From a virus: a DNA stretch of 34,427 nt. The translations under genes were made by a program, and so were the position numbers. Where the stretch lies: IMG/VR virus record IMGVR_UViG_3300025120_000243, positions 1 through 34,427 of that record; one strand, given 5' to 3'. A model generated the notes under the pieces. That model searched no databases, had not been told where the DNA came from, and saw only the letters and a list, made by a program, of their open reading frames with translations. Below are positions 29,260-34,427 of the stretch, one piece after another; within the stretch, counting starts at the first letter, position 1; the number at the start of each line of letters is the position of its first letter.

Positions 29260-29663
29260 AAATTTCAGAAAACACAGAGTTTAAAATAGATTTAAAAACA
29301 GTAATAGGTATAATAATGTTAACTACTACTTTAGTTGGTATGTATTATACTTTGCAAGAAGACATAAGGTTAGCCAAAACACTACCTCCTGTAGAGGTTA
29401 CTCGTTTAGAATATGAGTTAAAAGAAGAGTGGAACGAAAAAATGATTATGCAATTGAAAGACCAAGTTGAAATGCTTGAGCAAACTCAAGACATATTAAA
29501 AGAAGAAATTAGTATAACTGCTAGTATGATTAAAGATGGTACAGAAGCTGATGGTAAATTAGAAGAGCTTAATAGACAGTTAGAAGAGTTGCAAAACAAG
29601 AAACCTAATACTAGAATTATAGTAAAAGAGGTTAAAGTAGACAAAAAAGGAAGGAAATTATAA
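29256..29663 (+). CDS. Membrane-anchored coiled-coil protein (possible lysis or ejection protein)
   Basis: This 135-aa protein overlaps the giant gene's stop as ATGA (29256-29259), so the two are translationally coupled. Residues 13-31 (KTVIGIIMLTTTLVGMYYT) form one clear transmembrane helix. Residues 45-115 are a Glu/Lys/Leu/Gln-rich coiled coil (LKDQVEMLEQTQDILKEE), and the tail is basic (KKGRKL). Single-helix-plus-coiled-coil proteins of this size at the end of a late operon include inner-membrane spanins and holin-like proteins, but no outer-membrane lipoprotein partner is visible, so the lysis role is only a suggestion. Confidence 0.72.
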   Translation: MKISENTEFKIDLKTVIGIIMLTTTLVGMYYTLQEDIRLAKTLPPVEVTRLEYELKEEWNEKMIMQLKDQVEMLEQTQDILKEEISITASMIKDGTEADGKLEELNRQLEELQNKKPNTRIIVKEVKVDKKGRKL

Positions 29664-29675
29664 AAAATAGTAATT

Positions 29676-29828
29676 ATGGCTAAGAAAAAAACCAAAAGAG
29701 GAAGTACTTGCTGGAAAGGTTACGTTGCTAAAGGCAAGAAAAAATCACCAAGTGGTAAAAAAGATAAAAACGGTAAACCTAAAATGGTTAACAACTGTGT
29801 AAAGATTAAAAAACGAAAAAAGAAATAA
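29676..29828 (+). CDS. Tiny Lys-rich two-Cys protein
   Basis: This 50-aa protein begins MAKKKTKRGSTCWKGYVAKG and ends NNCVKIKKRKKK. About half the residues are Lys or Arg. The 'CWxGYxxKGxKKK...K..xNC(V)' pattern, with one Cys near each end (C12, C41), resembles small conserved proteins found at the ends of late modules in marine phages. It starts 12 bp after the coiled-coil gene stop, with an A-rich leader, and its TAA overlaps the next ATG (TAATG). Nucleic-acid binding is plausible from charge; function is unknown. Confidence 0.72.
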   Translation: MAKKKTKRGSTCWKGYVAKGKKKSPSGKKDKNGKPKMVNNCVKIKKRKKK

Positions 29829-29965
29829 TGGAAAAGAAATTTAAACCTCACCCAATGTATAAAGACTGTAAAGTTAAAATGGCTTTTAAAAAAGAAGACC
29901 ATGATAAGTTAAAGGCAAAGGGGTATAATCATAAAAAAGATCCGTCTTGTAAAAAGAAAAAATAA
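29828..29965 (+). CDS. Tiny Lys-rich two-Cys protein
   Basis: This 45-aa basic protein starts MEKKFKPHPMYKDCKVKMAF and has Cys at 14 and 41, near the C-terminal poly-Lys tail. It shares composition, Cys spacing style and size with the preceding 50-aa product and is joined to both neighbours by one-base TAATG stop-start overlaps, which is the main support for its being a real gene. A phage DNA-condensing or metal/nucleic-acid-binding role is possible; no family was recognised. Confidence 0.62.
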   Translation: MEKKFKPHPMYKDCKVKMAFKKEDHDKLKAKGYNHKKDPSCKKKK

Positions 29966-30228
29966 TGGCTATAAGAAAAACTACAAAAGGAAAAGGTCGT
30001 AACTTTAGAAGTACAGATGAAGGCGCGGGTATGACTGCTAAAGGTGTTAAAGCTTATAGAAAGAAAAACCCTGGTAGTAAACTTAAAACAGCCGTAACAA
30101 AATGTGATGTAAAAGTAGGTACTAAAGCTTATAAAAGACAAAAAGCGTTTTGTAGTAGATCAAAAAGCTGGAATGGAGAAAGAGGCAGAGCAGCTAGAAA
30201 GCGCTGGTGCTGTAGTAGATTTAGTTAG
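29965..30228 (+). CDS. Small basic conserved phage protein
   Basis: This 87-aa protein starts MAIRKTTKGKGRNFRSTDEGAGMT and continues AKGVKAYRKKNPGSKLKTAVTK, with Cys at 47, 63, 82 and 83. The 'GAGMTxKGVxAYRRxNPGSKLxTAVT ... KxGxxAxKRxxxFCxRSxxW ... ARKRWxC' layout matches a family of small late proteins common in cyanophages and other marine phages whose function is unknown to me. It starts on a TAATG overlap and is the last clearly supported gene before the bidirectional terminator. It is strongly basic, so DNA or RNA binding, possibly in packaging, is plausible. Confidence 0.82.
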   Translation: MAIRKTTKGKGRNFRSTDEGAGMTAKGVKAYRKKNPGSKLKTAVTKCDVKVGTKAYKRQKAFCSRSKSWNGERGRAARKRWCCSRFS

Positions 30229-30313
30229 GAACAATAAAAAACTGGGCACCATACCCAAAGTTCCTGTAACCAAAAAAGGGGAAGTCGTAATGACCTCCCC
30301 TTTTTATATTTAG
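30173..30313 (+). CDS. Possible 46-aa protein overlapping the 87-aa gene and the terminator
   Basis: A +2 frame inside the end of the preceding gene opens with ATG (30173) and gives MEKEAEQLESAGAVVDLVRN, continuing KKLGTIPKVPVTKKGEVVMT to a TAG at 30311-30313. The composition is protein-like (acidic helix, then basic beta-prone part) rather than the Lys/Ile/Tyr-rich product expected of random AT-rich sequence. Against it: 56 bases overlap another gene, there is no recognisable start signal, and its last codons form the terminator hairpin, which would limit complete mRNA. Treat as a candidate only. Confidence 0.33.
   Translation: MEKEAEQLESAGAVVDLVRNNKKLGTIPKVPVTKKGEVVMTSPFYI
30272..30305. 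terminator. Bidirectional terminator between converging operons
   Basis: AAAAAAGGGGA (30272-30282) pairs with TCCCCTTTTT (30296-30305); after one A-C mismatch, a 3-bp GTC/GAC extension closes a five-base loop. The A-tract on the left and T-tract on the right give a U-run in both directions. It lies between the rightward late genes and the leftward reductase operon, as expected for a shared terminator. Confidence 0.88.
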
Positions 30314-30351
30314 CACCATGGGCAAAATCCGCCCGGACATCCATCACACAT
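30310..30351 (-). CDS. Candidate 13-aa double-CxxC peptide
   Basis: The frame encodes MCDGCPGGFCPWC, which is four Cys in 13 residues arranged as two CxxC pairs. It starts three bases after the stop of the 51-aa membrane gene and ends about five bases before the terminator stem, so it would be the last cistron of the reductase operon. CxxC pairs are typical of thiol redox sites and of metal (Zn or Fe) ligands. This is below the usual size for confident gene calling and could be chance; the tight spacing and the Cys pattern are the only support. Confidence 0.35.
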   Translation of the reverse strand: MCDGCPGGFCPWC

Positions 30352-30354
30352 AAT

Positions 30355-30510
30355 TCATATTTTAATAGTTATACCTATTGACACTATAAAAGCGCCGCTT
30401 GCTATTGCAAGTGTGTTTGAATTAAAATCTAGCTTTTGCTTATGCCAGATCATGTTGGTACCAGCAAATGTCATCATGCCGATACCACCTATTACAGCTA
30501 GTCGTTTCAT
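30355..30510 (-). CDS. 51-aa two-helix membrane protein
   Basis: The product starts MKRLAVIGGIGMMTFAGTNM and ends SGAFIVSIGITIKI. Two hydrophobic segments (about residues 4-20 and 33-49) are separated by a polar, positively charged loop (WHKQKLDFNSN), giving a small hairpin membrane protein. Its ATG overlaps the reductase stop as ATGA (30507-30510), good evidence for coupled translation. Size and topology would fit a small holin-like or membrane-modulating phage protein, but the family is unknown. Confidence 0.65.
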   Translation of the reverse strand: MKRLAVIGGIGMMTFAGTNMIWHKQKLDFNSNTLAIASGAFIVSIGITIKI

Positions 30511-32369
30511 TTTATTTCACAATTATCACCTGCACAAGCTAATTCTCCTGCAAGATCCGTTTCATCTTCTGTCTCTACAATCCTACTAAGATCAACATCT
30601 TTAAGATGAGTCATAGCCATGTCATAGTGTACTTTACTTATGTCTTCAAAAGGTGCTTGAGTATATGTACCTCCATCATAAGGTAGCACAGACAAACCGT
30701 TGTAATGATCTCTATTTTCCCACATCCATCTACCAGCGGCATCCCACTCTTCTTTTTTCAAGCTAACAGTAGCTGAAACATTATGAGTGTTAGATCCTTT
30801 TCTATGACCAGGTTTAACCCATTCAGTAGCTACCTTTTTTATTCTTTCAAGTAAATCAAATGGTGATTCATCTCTTAATATAGAACCTTTAGGTGCTTTT
30901 TGTGGTATGCTAATCACCGCGGTATCATGAGGTCTGAAAAATTCATCTTCAATTAACTCAGGATGATTTTTAGATAAGTACTTATACATGGATTCATTTT
31001 TACCAACTCTGATTCTACGCGTATAATAATCTGCATGCCAAGCATGAATACCAGACGAAGTTCCTAATGCCAGAGATGTCGTCCCAGCAGGCTTCACAGT
31101 TGTACATCTTGCAGCTGGATTAATACCAATTGCTTTAGCTGTCTTTGTATTCTCTCTTTTTACTATACTTGCAGCGGCCTTCATATCCAACGGCAGCACA
31201 GCGGCACTCGCGATCCCTGTCATTGATACACCTATAAGCGCGTCCTTCTCTGTCGTATCTTTCCATATGTCTCTTAAATAATGAAAGTCAGTATAACCTG
31301 CTTGTAGTGTACCTATAAAGCTAGCGTATTTAACTCTCTCGTTTAAATCATCTTGTGATTCAATATCACTAGCATTTACCTCACATAAGTTGCAAAACTG
31401 AAAAGGTCTTAATGCTATTTCACAACAAGGGTTTGTACCCCAGTCTTTATCGTTGTTAAGATATATACCAGGCTCACCTGATCCTGATAACTCTACACGT
31501 TTCCAAAGATCCATAAAAAACTCTTGAGTAACTTTATGTCTCATAAGAACAGCTGAGTTGTTAGCTCTACCTCTTTGTGGGTTAGTTTCCCACCAAGTTC
31601 CTGATTTACAACTTATCATCTCGCTATCTTCAGCAGAAAACAAACTAATTAAAGCAGCTCTACGTATACCGCCTGCTAAAACTGAATCAGCTATATGACA
31701 AACTATATCGTGAGCCTCAACAGTAGTTAATGGTACACCGTCGTCTTTAGAATCGAATATACCTTTAATCTTTAGTATACACTCTTTTAGTGGCTGAGGT
31801 CCTGGTGCTTTACCACCTGATGTAACTAACTGTGCACCTTTAGCTCTAATATCTGAGTAATCAAACTCTACAGTAGAACTTCTTTTATCACCCATATAAG
31901 ATTTCATAAGAACTTTAATTGCGTCAGCCCAACCTTCAATACTATCGCCAATTAAAAACCTTCTAGTTCTTTTAGTGTAAGGTTGATTAACTGGCGGCAT
32001 TTGCTTTACATGGTGGTTTTGTACTGAGTATCCAACTCCTGTACCTCCAAGCAAGAGGAACATTGTCTCGTGGAAACTATCAATGTGATCAATTGGTAAA
32101 TAAGCGCAATTATACACACGATTAGGGCTAATCTCAATCGGTTTACCTCCGAATTGTAAAGAGCGCATGCTCGGTAGAATCTTCTTTTCATATACTAGTT
32201 TGTAAGCTTCGTTAATTTTATCAGCAAGATTAGGGTATTTTTTAATATGCATAGCTTTATTTCTATCTACTAACTCTATCCATGTTTCTCTACGATTTAA
32301 CTCAGGTACAAATTTAGCATATTTCATGTAAACTGTTATATCACTTAGTATCTTGTTGCTCAACTCCAT
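30507..32369 (-). CDS. Class II (adenosylcobalamin-dependent) ribonucleoside-triphosphate reductase
   Basis: This 620-aa enzyme reduces ribonucleotides to deoxyribonucleotides for phage DNA synthesis. The active-site set of the monomeric class II family (Lactobacillus leichmannii RTPR type) is visible: redox Cys C88 (in YNCAY) and C326 (in FCNLC); thiyl-radical Cys C315 with N313 and E317 (NPCCEIA); and the C-terminal shuttle pair C612/C617 in CAGDNC (CX4C). The spacing from C315 to C326 equals that of C408 to C419 in RTPR. No separate small subunit gene is present, which agrees with a B12-dependent enzyme. It is shorter than RTPR (about 740 aa). The residue after the radical Cys is Cys instead of the common Gly. 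The ATG at 32369 keeps the conserved LSDITVYMKYAKF start; it overlaps the upstream gene by 29 bp. Confidence 0.93.
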   Translation of the reverse strand: MELSNKILSDITVYMKYAKFVPELNRRETWIELVDRNKAMHIKKYPNLADKINEAYKLVYEKKILPSMRSLQFGGKPIEISPNRVYNCAYLPIDHIDSFHETMFLLLGGTGVGYSVQNHHVKQMPPVNQPYTKRTRRFLIGDSIEGWADAIKVLMKSYMGDKRSSTVEFDYSDIRAKGAQLVTSGGKAPGPQPLKECILKIKGIFDSKDDGVPLTTVEAHDIVCHIADSVLAGGIRRAALISLFSAEDSEMISCKSGTWWETNPQRGRANNSAVLMRHKVTQEFFMDLWKRVELSGSGEPGIYLNNDKDWGTNPCCEIALRPFQFCNLCEVNASDIESQDDLNERVKYASFIGTLQAGYTDFHYLRDIWKDTTEKDALIGVSMTGIASAAVLPLDMKAAASIVKRENTKTAKAIGINPAARCTTVKPAGTTSLALGTSSGIHAWHADYYTRRIRVGKNESMYKYLSKNHPELIEDEFFRPHDTAVISIPQKAPKGSILRDESPFDLLERIKKVATEWVKPGHRKGSNTHNVSATVSLKKEEWDAAGRWMWENRDHYNGLSVLPYDGGTYTQAPFEDISKVHYDMAMTHLKDVDLSRIVETEDETDLAGELACAGDNCEIK

Positions 32370-32565
32370 CTTCTGCTTTTTTATTTGTTTTAACTTGTTT
32401 TTCTAAAAACTCAATTGCACGATCATAATCAGGCATGCATTTGATTGTTTCAAGAGTTCCTATACCAAGGTCTCTTAAATTGTTTATTTCATTTACTAAA
32501 TACTGAACAACATTTGTTAATGATTCAATTTTATTTTTCATTTCTAATAACTTGCTTTCTTTCAT
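32341..32565 (-). CDS. Small coiled-coil protein, function unknown
   Basis: This 74-aa protein has a leucine/isoleucine heptad pattern in residues 5-35 (LLEMKNKIESLTNVVQYLV), a short Gly/Thr-rich turn, a second helix (YDRAIEFLEKQVK) and an acidic/Gln tail. Its start forms an ATGA overlap with the preceding 44-aa gene, and its end overlaps the reductase start by 29 bp, so it is embedded in the coupled operon. It may be a small oligomeric adaptor; no family was recognised. Confidence 0.62.
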   Translation of the reverse strand: MKESKLLEMKNKIESLTNVVQYLVNEINNLRDLGIGTLETIKCMPDYDRAIEFLEKQVKTNKKAEDGVEQQDTK

Positions 32566-32696
32566 CTTCCTTGTCCTTTGTATTTTTTCTTATATAATTT
32601 ACTTCCTATTGAATTAGAAGTTTTACATTTACTATGTACACCTTTTCTTTTAACTGTTGTAGTCTTTTGATACGGTAATAATGTCAACTTTGCCAT
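32562..32696 (-). CDS. Small basic conserved phage protein
   Basis: This 44-aa protein includes KRKGVHSKCKTSNSIGSKLY and ends KKKYKGQGR. The 'KGVHSKxKTSxxxxSKxYKKKYxGQGR' pattern is one I recognise from tiny conserved proteins beside nucleotide-metabolism genes in marine phages. Its stop overlaps the next start as ATGA (32562-32565), and its start lies 47 bp inside the preceding 65-aa frame. It is highly positively charged, so RNA or DNA contact is likely; function is unknown. Confidence 0.7.
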   Translation of the reverse strand: MAKLTLLPYQKTTTVKRKGVHSKCKTSNSIGSKLYKKKYKGQGR

Positions 32697-32847
32697 ATTT
32701 TTCGCTATATTTAATTAAGTCTTTGTATTTTAAATATCCTTTAACTTCAATACTCCAGTCAATAAACTTTTGTAATTGACGCTCAGCATATTTCCTTCTT
32801 GCTAAGTCTTTCTGCTCGAAAGAATTAAGTTCACGGTTTCTTCGCAT
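32650..32847 (-). CDS. Small basic protein, function unknown
   Basis: This 65-aa, mostly helical protein runs from an Arg-rich start (MRRNRELNSFEQKDLARRKY) to a Tyr/Lys-rich second half (YLKYKDLIKYSEKYGKVDII). It overlaps the endonuclease gene by 46 bp and the next gene by 47 bp. Both overlaps are long, but the 105 bp between those genes would otherwise be empty in an operon with no other gaps. The amphipathic helices suggest a folded product. No family was recognised. Confidence 0.6.
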   Translation of the reverse strand: MRRNRELNSFEQKDLARRKYAERQLQKFIDWSIEVKGYLKYKDLIKYSEKYGKVDIITVSKDYNS

Positions 32848-33251
32848 TCCTTTTGATTTTGAGGTTTGTATAACGTAATGTTCGGCAAGTGTTTATGTAC
32901 ATAAGCTTTAAATAGTTTCCAGCGTATGGGAAAAGATTCATTAGCACGTCCTTTACATTCAATAATAAAATTATCTCCCACAAAATCCGGAGTATACTTG
33001 ATATTAAGTATTTTTTTATTACCTCGATTACGGAACTCTCCTTTGCCATTTCCTTGTCTTTCATAAGCTTCTTGTTCAAAGTTAAAAGAAGGGACAAGCT
33101 CGTAAGTTTGTCCCTCGTAATGTGCCTTGATTTTAGCCTTTTTTAAGGCTATATACATGTGTTTTTCTAAGCCAGATGCAAATTGTATTCCATCATGCTT
33201 AACTTTTTTAGATCTTACCGGACCTTTCTTACGGCTAAACCGGCGCGACAT
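32802..33251 (-). CDS. PD-(D/E)XK endonuclease, phage endonuclease I-like
   Basis: This 149-aa protein has the restriction-like nuclease core: E29 in a helix (SGLEKHMYIALKKAK), then D89 in YTPDF and the E98-x-K100 pair in IIECKGR. The spacing PD-x8-ExK fits phage junction-resolving nucleases of the T7 endonuclease I type. The N-terminus is strongly basic (MSRRFSRKKGPVRSKKVKHD). Likely roles are resolving branched replication intermediates or breaking host DNA for nucleotide reuse, in line with neighbouring nucleotide enzymes. The start ATG overlaps the preceding MazG-like gene by 17 bp. The choice between a resolvase and a general endonuclease cannot be made from sequence alone. Confidence 0.82.
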   Translation of the reverse strand: MSRRFSRKKGPVRSKKVKHDGIQFASGLEKHMYIALKKAKIKAHYEGQTYELVPSFNFEQEAYERQGNGKGEFRNRGNKKILNIKYTPDFVGDNFIIECKGRANESFPIRWKLFKAYVHKHLPNITLYKPQNQKECEETVNLILSSRKT

Positions 33252-33570
33252 GATCGTCCCAGTCTAGTTGTGCTGATGAAGCGTGCGAAGGATGTGGTGG
33301 TCTAAAACTAGCTTTGTTAACTTCAGCTATAGCTTCTTTAGCTATTGAGTTGTCGTTTAACTCTTCTTTAGCTGCTTGAATATATAGAATAGCATCCATT
33401 AGTTCTTCTTGCACGTCATTAAGATAACCAGCTAGATCTTTATGTCCACCAGTTCTTTCATCGTGTAATGTTCTACCATACTTAGCATAGCCAACATCTG
33501 ATCTTGTAACGAACTTATCGCAGACTCTTTCTACAACAGGATCTCTGAATAATATAGTTTTACTTTTCAT
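33235..33570 (-). CDS. MazG-like nucleotide pyrophosphohydrolase
   Basis: This 111-aa protein carries VQEELMDAILYI (EExxD), preceded by KYGRTLHDERTGGHKDLAGY. This matches phage all-alpha NTP pyrophosphohydrolases that act on (d)NTPs. The likely role is cleaning or shaping the nucleotide pool, beside the reductase. I chose the ATG at 33570, which starts MKSKTILFRDPVVERVCDKF, over a TTG nine bases upstream; it overlaps the upstream fusion gene by 11 bp. The C-terminal 30 residues are Pro/His/Ser/Ala-rich and end acidic. A resemblance to dATP/dGTP diphosphohydrolases of the MazZ type is possible but unproved, and no purZ-like gene is in view. Confidence 0.78.
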   Translation of the reverse strand: MKSKTILFRDPVVERVCDKFVTRSDVGYAKYGRTLHDERTGGHKDLAGYLNDVQEELMDAILYIQAAKEELNDNSIAKEAIAEVNKASFRPPHPSHASSAQLDWDDHVAPV

Positions 33571-34427
33571 CTTTAACAAATGTTCCGTTAACCATTTTAC
33601 CAGTACGTTTAGATATTACCTTGTATGCTGAATCAATACATTTTTCAATAGTTGTACCGCCAAGATGAGCCATATTAGTTAATACAACAACCATATCTCC
33701 AATAGCATCTTCAAATTCAAGTTGATCATCTTTTAATACAGCTCTACCAAGTTCACCAGCTTCTTCCATAAGCTTACAGAACTGAGTTTTCTTATCACCT
33801 TTAGTGTATAAACCTCTTTCACCAGCCCAGTCTCTTATTAGCTGAAACCTGTTATCTGTTTTCATATAATCTAAAGTACCGTTAGATCTAGTTGTAAGAC
33901 CATCTAGGTAGACTTGATATGCGTCTTTACCAAATGGAAACTTTAAACTTCCTTGATCAACGTGATCTTTAACTTGAAAGTACTTAGCAAATGCTTTATT
34001 ATATATATAACATCTCTCCATTGTGTACTGAGATGTTGTTACGTTATCCATTATCCATTCAATGGTTTGCATATTGATTTCAAATGTACCGTGTGTTGTT
34101 TCCCACGTTTTACTCATGTTATCCATTAACCTACCTTTTAGCTTGGTAATTGGTACAGGAAACGTAGAAGTCTGCTCTGTCGCGTTTATGTGCATTGTAT
34201 TAGATTTTATTTTATTAATATATAGATCTTTATATTTCTGTCTATCAACTCGGTAGCCGTAAGACTGTTGAAGTTCTAACTCGCGGTCAGATATATAATC
34301 AATATCTGTACTTTGTTCTAGAACTTCTACTTCGTCTAAGCTGTAGCCTTGTTGGTCTACGACTCTAGATATAAGATCACGTGTAACACCTATTTTTTTA
34401 CCCGGTATATGGTATAAATAATAATTA
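33560..34427 (-). CDS. GIY-YIG-like plus MazG-like fusion protein, 5'-truncated
   Basis: The frame stays open from the window edge (first full codon at 34426) through the ATG at 34195 to the TAA at 33560, giving at least 288 residues. The 77 codons before that ATG contain no stop and no ATG, GTG or TTG, and look coding, so the gene starts outside the window. Visible residues 2-69 (YYLYHIPGKKIGVT, R21, then SDRELELQQSYGYRVD with E49) resemble the GIY-YIG nuclease core, with KIG standing for YIG. A middle region has TSTFPVPITKLKGRLMDN. The C-terminus (about 205-280) is MazG-like: EEAGE (E221, E222, E225) and EDAIGD (E239, D240, D244). The MazG part is well supported; the GIY-YIG call is weaker because the motif start is missing. 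Confidence 0.75.
   Translation of the reverse strand, partial: NYYLYHIPGKKIGVTRDLISRVVDQQGYSLDEVEVLEQSTDIDYISDRELELQQSYGYRVDRQKYKDLYINKIKSNTMHINATEQTSTFPVPITKLKGRLMDNMSKTWETTHGTFEINMQTIEWIMDNVTTSQYTMERCYIYNKAFAKYFQVKDHVDQGSLKFPFGKDAYQVYLDGLTTRSNGTLDYMKTDNRFQLIRDWAGERGLYTKGDKKTQFCKLMEEAGELGRAVLKDDQLEFEDAIGDMVVVLTNMAHLGGTTIEKCIDSAYKVISKRTGKMVNGTFVKDEK

Noticed and set aside
29486-30141. Antisense frames opposite the coiled-coil and tiny basic genes
   Set aside because: They give Phe/Ser-rich products, the mirror of Lys/Glu codons. The sense genes have stop-start overlaps and recognisable patterns.
30246-30260. Small hairpin TGGG...CCCA after the 87-aa gene
   Set aside because: It has only four base pairs with a long loop and no T-run; the nearby 30272-30305 hairpin explains termination.
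32006-32191. Alternative 61-codon frame inside the reductase gene
   Set aside because: It overlaps conserved reductase coding sequence, including the C88 region, so it is a shadow frame.
32831-33097. Alternative 88-codon frame inside the endonuclease gene
   Set aside because: It lies wholly within the PD-(D/E)XK gene in another frame, lacks a recognisable fold, and the nuclease motifs support the other frame.
33571-33579. TTG start for the second MazG-like gene
   Set aside because: The ATG nine bases downstream gives a better start with a short overlap, and nothing conserved would be lost.
34062-34256. Forward frame opposite the GIY-YIG/MazG fusion gene
   Set aside because: It is antisense to an open, protein-like frame that continues through the window edge, and it has no terminator or neighbour on its strand.
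1-34427. tRNA genes, CRISPR arrays, insertion sequences, integrase or attachment sites
   Set aside because: No cloverleaf, spaced direct repeats, transposase/integrase motifs or terminal repeats were noticed by reading; a dedicated scan (for example tRNAscan) was not possible.

Overview
This 34.4-kb window is a low-GC (roughly one third GC by eye), densely packed stretch of a tailed-phage genome. It is most consistent with a marine podovirus-like phage of a Bacteroidota (flavobacterial-type) host. The evidence is the virion gene order (terminase, portal, acidic scaffold-like protein, major capsid protein, connectors, muzzle-like stem proteins, internal proteins), the resemblance of several products to proteins known from marine virome and crAss-like/Cellulophaga-type phages, and the near absence of Shine-Dalgarno sequences, with A/T-only leaders before most start codons, as is usual in Bacteroidota. 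The host and family assignments are inference; no search was run.

Layout. Positions 1-30.3 kb form a rightward late (virion) module. It begins inside the large terminase gene (ATPase Walker B to the RNase H-like nuclease) and runs through portal, scaffold-like protein, major capsid protein, a small capsid-region protein, an unknown 266-aa protein that sits alone between two intrinsic terminators, two connector/neck proteins, two large stem/muzzle-like proteins, a cupin-like protein and two internal-type proteins, one ending in a peptidase S74-like tail. Next comes a 10.8-kb gene for a 3611-aa multidomain protein of the giant 'polyvalent' class. It carries a zincin HExxH motif, a HAD phosphatase split by an inserted P-loop kinase, a conserved phage C-terminal region and three C-terminal repeats. 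A membrane-anchored coiled-coil protein and three tiny basic Cys-containing proteins close the module.

Positions 30.3-34.4 kb are a leftward nucleotide-metabolism/early module that meets the late module tail-to-tail at a bidirectional terminator (30272-30305). In transcription order it encodes a partial GIY-YIG-like/MazG-like fusion protein, a second MazG-like pyrophosphohydrolase, a PD-(D/E)XK endonuclease, three small proteins, a class II (B12-dependent) ribonucleotide reductase, a 51-aa two-helix membrane protein, and a possible 13-aa double-CxxC peptide. Every junction but the last is an overlap, so this reads as one translationally coupled operon. Host DNA breakdown, dNTP clean-up and dNTP synthesis would work together to feed phage DNA replication.

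The most notable items are the nested HAD/kinase cassette in the giant protein, the GIY-YIG-MazG fusion at the right edge, and the micro-ORFs coupled to the reductase gene. No tRNA, CRISPR array, insertion sequence, integrase or attachment site was seen.
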